A DNA stretch of 64,000 nucleotides from the NCBI GenBank assembly GCA_965208065.1, contig OZ242313.1:2790001-2854000 (forward strand). Direction: 5' to 3'. Origin of the DNA: Bin103 sp002238925 (GTDB lineage: Bacteria; Spirochaetota; Spirochaetia; SZUA-6; Bin103). A model generated the notes under the pieces. The model was given only the letters and a program-made list of their open reading frames with translations. It did no database searches and was not told the DNA's origin. The translations under genes were made by a program, and so were the position numbers. Positions 61,093 to 64,000 of the stretch are shown here, in pieces. Every line of letters starts with the position of its first letter. Position 1 is the first letter of the stretch.

Positions 61093-61575
61093 ATGATTCA
61101 GCACCTTTTGTTCGCATACGAAATGAACCTGAAGCGAGCCGAGCAGCTCGTCGCCGACGTGGCCGAGGATCAGATGGCGGTGCAGCCGTCGGGACTGGTC
61201 AATCATCCGGCGTGGACGCTCGGCCATCTGGCCTCCACCTCCAACTCGCTCGGCGGCATGCTCGGCTTGCCGTCCACGTTCCCGGAGGCGTGGCGCGATT
61301 CGTTCCGCATGGGCGGCATTCCCAGCGCGGACGGAGCCGACTACCCCTCCAAGGCGGAACTGGTAGCGCAGCTACGAGTTCAGCACGAGCGCGTCGCGCA
61401 GGCGGCGTCGGCAGCCGGCGCGGAGCAGCTCGGCCAGCCCCCGGCGAATCCGCGGCTGCGCGAACGGTTCCCGACGGTGGGCGACTTCATGGCGGCGCTG
61501 ATGACCAATCACGAGGCAGGCCATATCGGCCAGCTGGCCGCCTGGCGGCGCGCCATGGGGCTCGGCCCCGCCTGA
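61093..61575 (+). CDS. DinB-like four-helix metal-binding protein
   Basis: A 160-residue four-helix protein of the DinB/YfiT-like group. Candidate metal ligands are the His residues in VNHPAWTLGHLAS and NHEAGHIGQLAAWRR, which match the family's three-His pattern. Members act in thiol-transfer or isomerase reactions (for example bacillithiol or mycothiol transferases), but many are uncharacterised. It lies 20 bases before the phosphohexomutase gene, in probable cotranscription. Confidence 0.85.
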   Translation: MIQHLLFAYEMNLKRAEQLVADVAEDQMAVQPSGLVNHPAWTLGHLASTSNSLGGMLGLPSTFPEAWRDSFRMGGIPSADGADYPSKAELVAQLRVQHERVAQAASAAGAEQLGQPPANPRLRERFPTVGDFMAALMTNHEAGHIGQLAAWRRAMGLGPA

Positions 61576-61595
61576 CCGGGCGCGGGACGAGCACC

Positions 61596-63020
61596 ATGGC
61601 CGTCGACGTGCAGGCGCCCGCCTTTCGGGCGATGTTCCGCGAATACGATCTGCGCGGGCGGGTCACCGAAGAAGAACTGAGCGACGACTCGGTACGGCTG
61701 ATCGCCAACGCGTTCGGGCGCCTCCTGGCTGCGCGCGGCATGGCCAGCGCCGTGGTGGGCTATGACAACCGCCCGGCGTCGCCCGGCTTCAAGGAGCAGG
61801 CGGTGGCCGGACTGACCGCCGCCGGAATCGACGTGGTGGACATCGGGCTGACCGTCAGCCCGGCGCTCTACTTCAGCCAGCACCACCTCGGCGTGCCTGC
61901 CGGGCTGATGATCACCGCCAGCCACAACCCCAGCGAGTGGTGCGGCATGAAGCTGGCGCACGGGTTGTCGCGCACGCTCGGCCCCGCCGAGATGCGCGAG
62001 CTGTATGCGCTGGTCACCGAGGGCGAGCGCGGCAGCGGCCGCGCCGGCGCGCGCAGCACCGCCGACACCCGCGACGCCTACCTGGACCGGGTGACCGCGG
62101 GCACCACCCTGGCGCGCCCGTTGCGGGTGGCGGTGGACTGCGGCAACGGCGCCGCGGGAGTATTTGCCTACGAGGCCCTGCAGCGCATCGGCTGCCTCAC
62201 CTTCCAGCTCTACTGCGACCCCGACGACCGCTACCCGCACTACTTCCCCAATCCGTCCGACCTGAAGGCGCGCCGGCGGCTGCGCGAAATCGTTACCCAC
62301 CCCTACATCCGCGCCGACGCCGGCCTGGCGTTCGACGGCGACGGCGACCGCATCGGGGTGATGGACGAGCACGGCGCCGACGTGTGGAGCGACCGCGTGC
62401 TGATCCTGCTCGCCCGCCGGCTGCTGCGCGAGCATCCCGGCGCCACCGTGGTGTACGACGTCAAATGCACGCGCGGCCTGGAGGAGGAGGTGCGCGACCG
62501 CGGCGGGCGCCCGGTGATGTGGAAGACCGGCCACTCGCACATCAAGGCGAAACTGCACCAGCTGGACGCCGAACTCGCCGGCGAGCGCAGCGGCCACATC
62601 TTCTACGGCGCCGGCTTCTACGGCTTCGACGACGCGCTGTACGCCGGTATTCGGCTGCTGGAGGTGCTGGCGGACCACGACGGCTCGCTGTCCGGCCTGG
62701 TGGCCACCACGCCGCCCTACCTCACCTCGCCGGAGATCGCCGCGCACTGTCCGGACGACGTGAAGTATGGGGTGGTGGATCGGCTGGTGGCCGAGTTCAA
62801 GGCGGAGTACGGCGACCGGGTGATCGACATCAACGGCGCCCGGGTCGACTTCGGCGACGGCTGGGGGCTGGTGCGGGCGTCCTCCAACCTGCCCGAGCTG
62901 GTGATCATCTTCGAGGCGAAGACCGAGCAGCGGCTGCGCGAGATCCGCGCCCTGTTTCGCGCCAGGCTGGACGCCTGCCCGGAAATCGATCCGGCCTGGC
63001 GCAACGACCCCTACGCCTGA
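61596..63020 (+). CDS. Phosphomannomutase/phosphoglucomutase family protein
   Basis: A 474-residue alpha-D-phosphohexomutase, interconverting sugar 1- and 6-phosphates. It has FREYDLRGRVTEEELSDDS, the phosphoserine loop GLMITASHNPSEWCGMKLA, VDCGNGAAGVFAYEALQRIG, the metal-binding loop AFDGDGDRIGVMDEHG, the sugar-binding loop GERSGHIFYGAGFYGFDDAL and a C-terminal phosphate-binding region. The GERSGH loop fits PMM/PGM and not GlmM. ATG 61596 follows the DinB gene by 20 bases; the upstream in-frame extension overlaps other genes. Confidence 0.93.
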   Translation: MAVDVQAPAFRAMFREYDLRGRVTEEELSDDSVRLIANAFGRLLAARGMASAVVGYDNRPASPGFKEQAVAGLTAAGIDVVDIGLTVSPALYFSQHHLGVPAGLMITASHNPSEWCGMKLAHGLSRTLGPAEMRELYALVTEGERGSGRAGARSTADTRDAYLDRVTAGTTLARPLRVAVDCGNGAAGVFAYEALQRIGCLTFQLYCDPDDRYPHYFPNPSDLKARRRLREIVTHPYIRADAGLAFDGDGDRIGVMDEHGADVWSDRVLILLARRLLREHPGATVVYDVKCTRGLEEEVRDRGGRPVMWKTGHSHIKAKLHQLDAELAGERSGHIFYGAGFYGFDDALYAGIRLLEVLADHDGSLSGLVATTPPYLTSPEIAAHCPDDVKYGVVDRLVAEFKAEYGDRVIDINGARVDFGDGWGLVRASSNLPELVIIFEAKTEQRLREIRALFRARLDACPEIDPAWRNDPYA

Positions 63021-63037
63021 GGTCCGTGGGAGAGATC

Positions 63038-64000
63038 ATGCACGACACATCGCCGGCGCGCGCCCGCATCGGCCTGCTGCCGACCGGGCACAGCTACTAC
63101 TGGGACCAGTTTCCGCGCCTCAAGGAGATGGGCCTGGGCATGTACCGCAAGCTGCGCGCCCTGCTGGAGCCGTACGGCGAGCTGATCGCGCCGGAGCTGG
63201 TCGACACCGAGGCCAAGGCGCGCGCCGCCGCGGAGCTGTTCCGAGGCGCCGGTATCGACATCCTGGTGATTTTTCCGTTCGGCTATACCACCAGCATGAA
63301 CATGCTGCCGGCGGTACGGGGCGTGGAAGTGCCGATCCGCATCCTCAACGCGCACGAACACCGTTCCTACGACTACGCCAACGCCGACACCACCATCTAC
63401 CTGCACCACGAGGGGGTGTGCTGCATCCCGGAGTTCGCCGGTGCGCTGACCAACATCGGCAAGCGGTTCCGGGTGCGCACCGGCCCGTTCGACGATCGCG
63501 GCCTGCAGCGGCAACTGGCGGCGGACTTCCGCGGCGCCGCCGCCGCGCGCGTGTTCCGGGAACTGAACGTGGGCCTGATCGGGCAAGTCTACACCGGCAT
63601 GTCCGACATGCCGATTGACGAGCACCGCCTGTTGCGCGCCACCGGCAGCCTGCTGGTGCGCCCCGAGGTGGAGGAGATCCAGGCGGCGTACGAGCGCGTC
63701 ACGGAATCCGAACTGGAGGCGATGTACCGGGAATTCCGCGAGGTGTTCGAGGTGGACGCCACGGTGACCAACGAGCATATGCGGTTCTCCGCTCAGGTGG
63801 CGGTGGCGTACGAGCGGGTGATCACTCGGCACGACATCGGCGCCTTCGGCTACTACTGGTGGGGTGAGCAGGAACTGGTAACGCAGCTGCGCGCGCAGTC
63901 GGGGCTGGCGGTGTCGCGGCTGGCGGCGCTGGGCCGGCCGGGCGTGACCGAGGGCGACGTGAAGACCGCCATGGCGATGAAGATCCTCGACCTGCTCGGC
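63038..64000 (+). CDS. L-fucose/L-arabinose isomerase-like protein, 3' truncated by window edge
   Basis: The frame is open from ATG 63038 (GGGAG six bases upstream) to the window end, giving 321 residues so far. The start ARIGLLPTGHSYYWDQFPRL, then LVIFPFGYTTSMNMLPAVRG, VGLIGQVYTGMSDMPIDEHR and the block GAFGYYWWGEQELVTQLRAQ resemble L-fucose isomerase-like/arabinose-isomerase-like proteins. The TEGDVKTAMAMKILDLLG segment near the edge is also typical. These enzymes interconvert aldose and ketose using a metal. It follows the phosphohexomutase by 17 bases, which supports a sugar-utilisation operon continuing past the window. The true substrate is unknown. Confidence 0.82.
   Translation, partial: MHDTSPARARIGLLPTGHSYYWDQFPRLKEMGLGMYRKLRALLEPYGELIAPELVDTEAKARAAAELFRGAGIDILVIFPFGYTTSMNMLPAVRGVEVPIRILNAHEHRSYDYANADTTIYLHHEGVCCIPEFAGALTNIGKRFRVRTGPFDDRGLQRQLAADFRGAAAARVFRELNVGLIGQVYTGMSDMPIDEHRLLRATGSLLVRPEVEEIQAAYERVTESELEAMYREFREVFEVDATVTNEHMRFSAQVAVAYERVITRHDIGAFGYYWWGEQELVTQLRAQSGLAVSRLAALGRPGVTEGDVKTAMAMKILDLLG

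Overview
The window is about 64 kb of high-GC bacterial chromosome. It is almost entirely coding, with very short intergenic gaps and many ATGA/GTGA/TTGA stop-start overlaps. Three things point to a spirochaete, probably a free-living or host-associated Spirochaetaceae/Treponemataceae relative. First, there is a 901-residue GreA-type protein with a huge helical N-terminal extension (40354-43059, minus strand). Second, the order TamB - BamA - Skp - YqgF - MutS (10375-21133) resembles my recollection of the Treponema pallidum TP0325-TP0328 region. Third, it has a Gram-negative-type envelope gene set. No rRNA, tRNA, CRISPR array, IS element or prophage gene was seen. Most of the window is core genome. 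The exception is the right end (about 53.7-64 kb), which looks like accessory metabolism.

Layout. 0-7 kb: 5'-truncated hemW, a convergent MFS transporter, then yebC-ruvC-ruvA-ruvB-queA and a convergent tmk. 7-18 kb: an envelope-assembly operon with an outer-membrane beta-barrel candidate, ExbB, ExbD, a TonB-like protein, TamB, BamA and Skp, running on into yqgF, mutS and comF. 21.9-32.4 kb: a translation/transcription operon rimP-nusA-(small ORF)-infB-rbfA-truB-ribF-rpsO-pnp. It is preceded by a strong promoter, a terminator-like hairpin and a possible 21-codon leader ORF. 32.4-40.4 kb: an M16 peptidase, a periplasmic TPR/beta-propeller protein, the LptF and LptG permeases, tgt and murJ. 40.4-44.2 kb (minus strand): a TPR protein and the giant GreA fusion under one promoter. 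44.3-53.1 kb: rpe-dtd, recA-scpA-scpB-rsuA family-cmk-rpsA and three small envelope genes. 53.1-64 kb: bcp, a URO-D family protein, tsaD and a divergent polysaccharide deacetylase, an SRAP protein, and a group suggesting sugar/polyol metabolism (NHL propeller, two Gfo/Idh/MocA oxidoreductases, DinB protein, phosphohexomutase, and a fucose/arabinose-isomerase-like gene cut by the window end).

The most interesting signals are: (1) the direct translational coupling of an ExbB-ExbD-TonB energy module to TamB-BamA, next to a barrel protein with a TonB-box-like N terminus and no visible plug; (2) the rimP leader, where a terminator hairpin lies inside a 21-codon ORF whose stop overlaps the rimP start codon; (3) the GreA fusion operon; (4) two genes (murJ and the propeller gene) whose natural start appears to lack ATG/GTG/TTG; and (5) a RibF whose riboflavin-kinase half looks degenerate. 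All family calls rest on motif recognition by eye; no database search was run.
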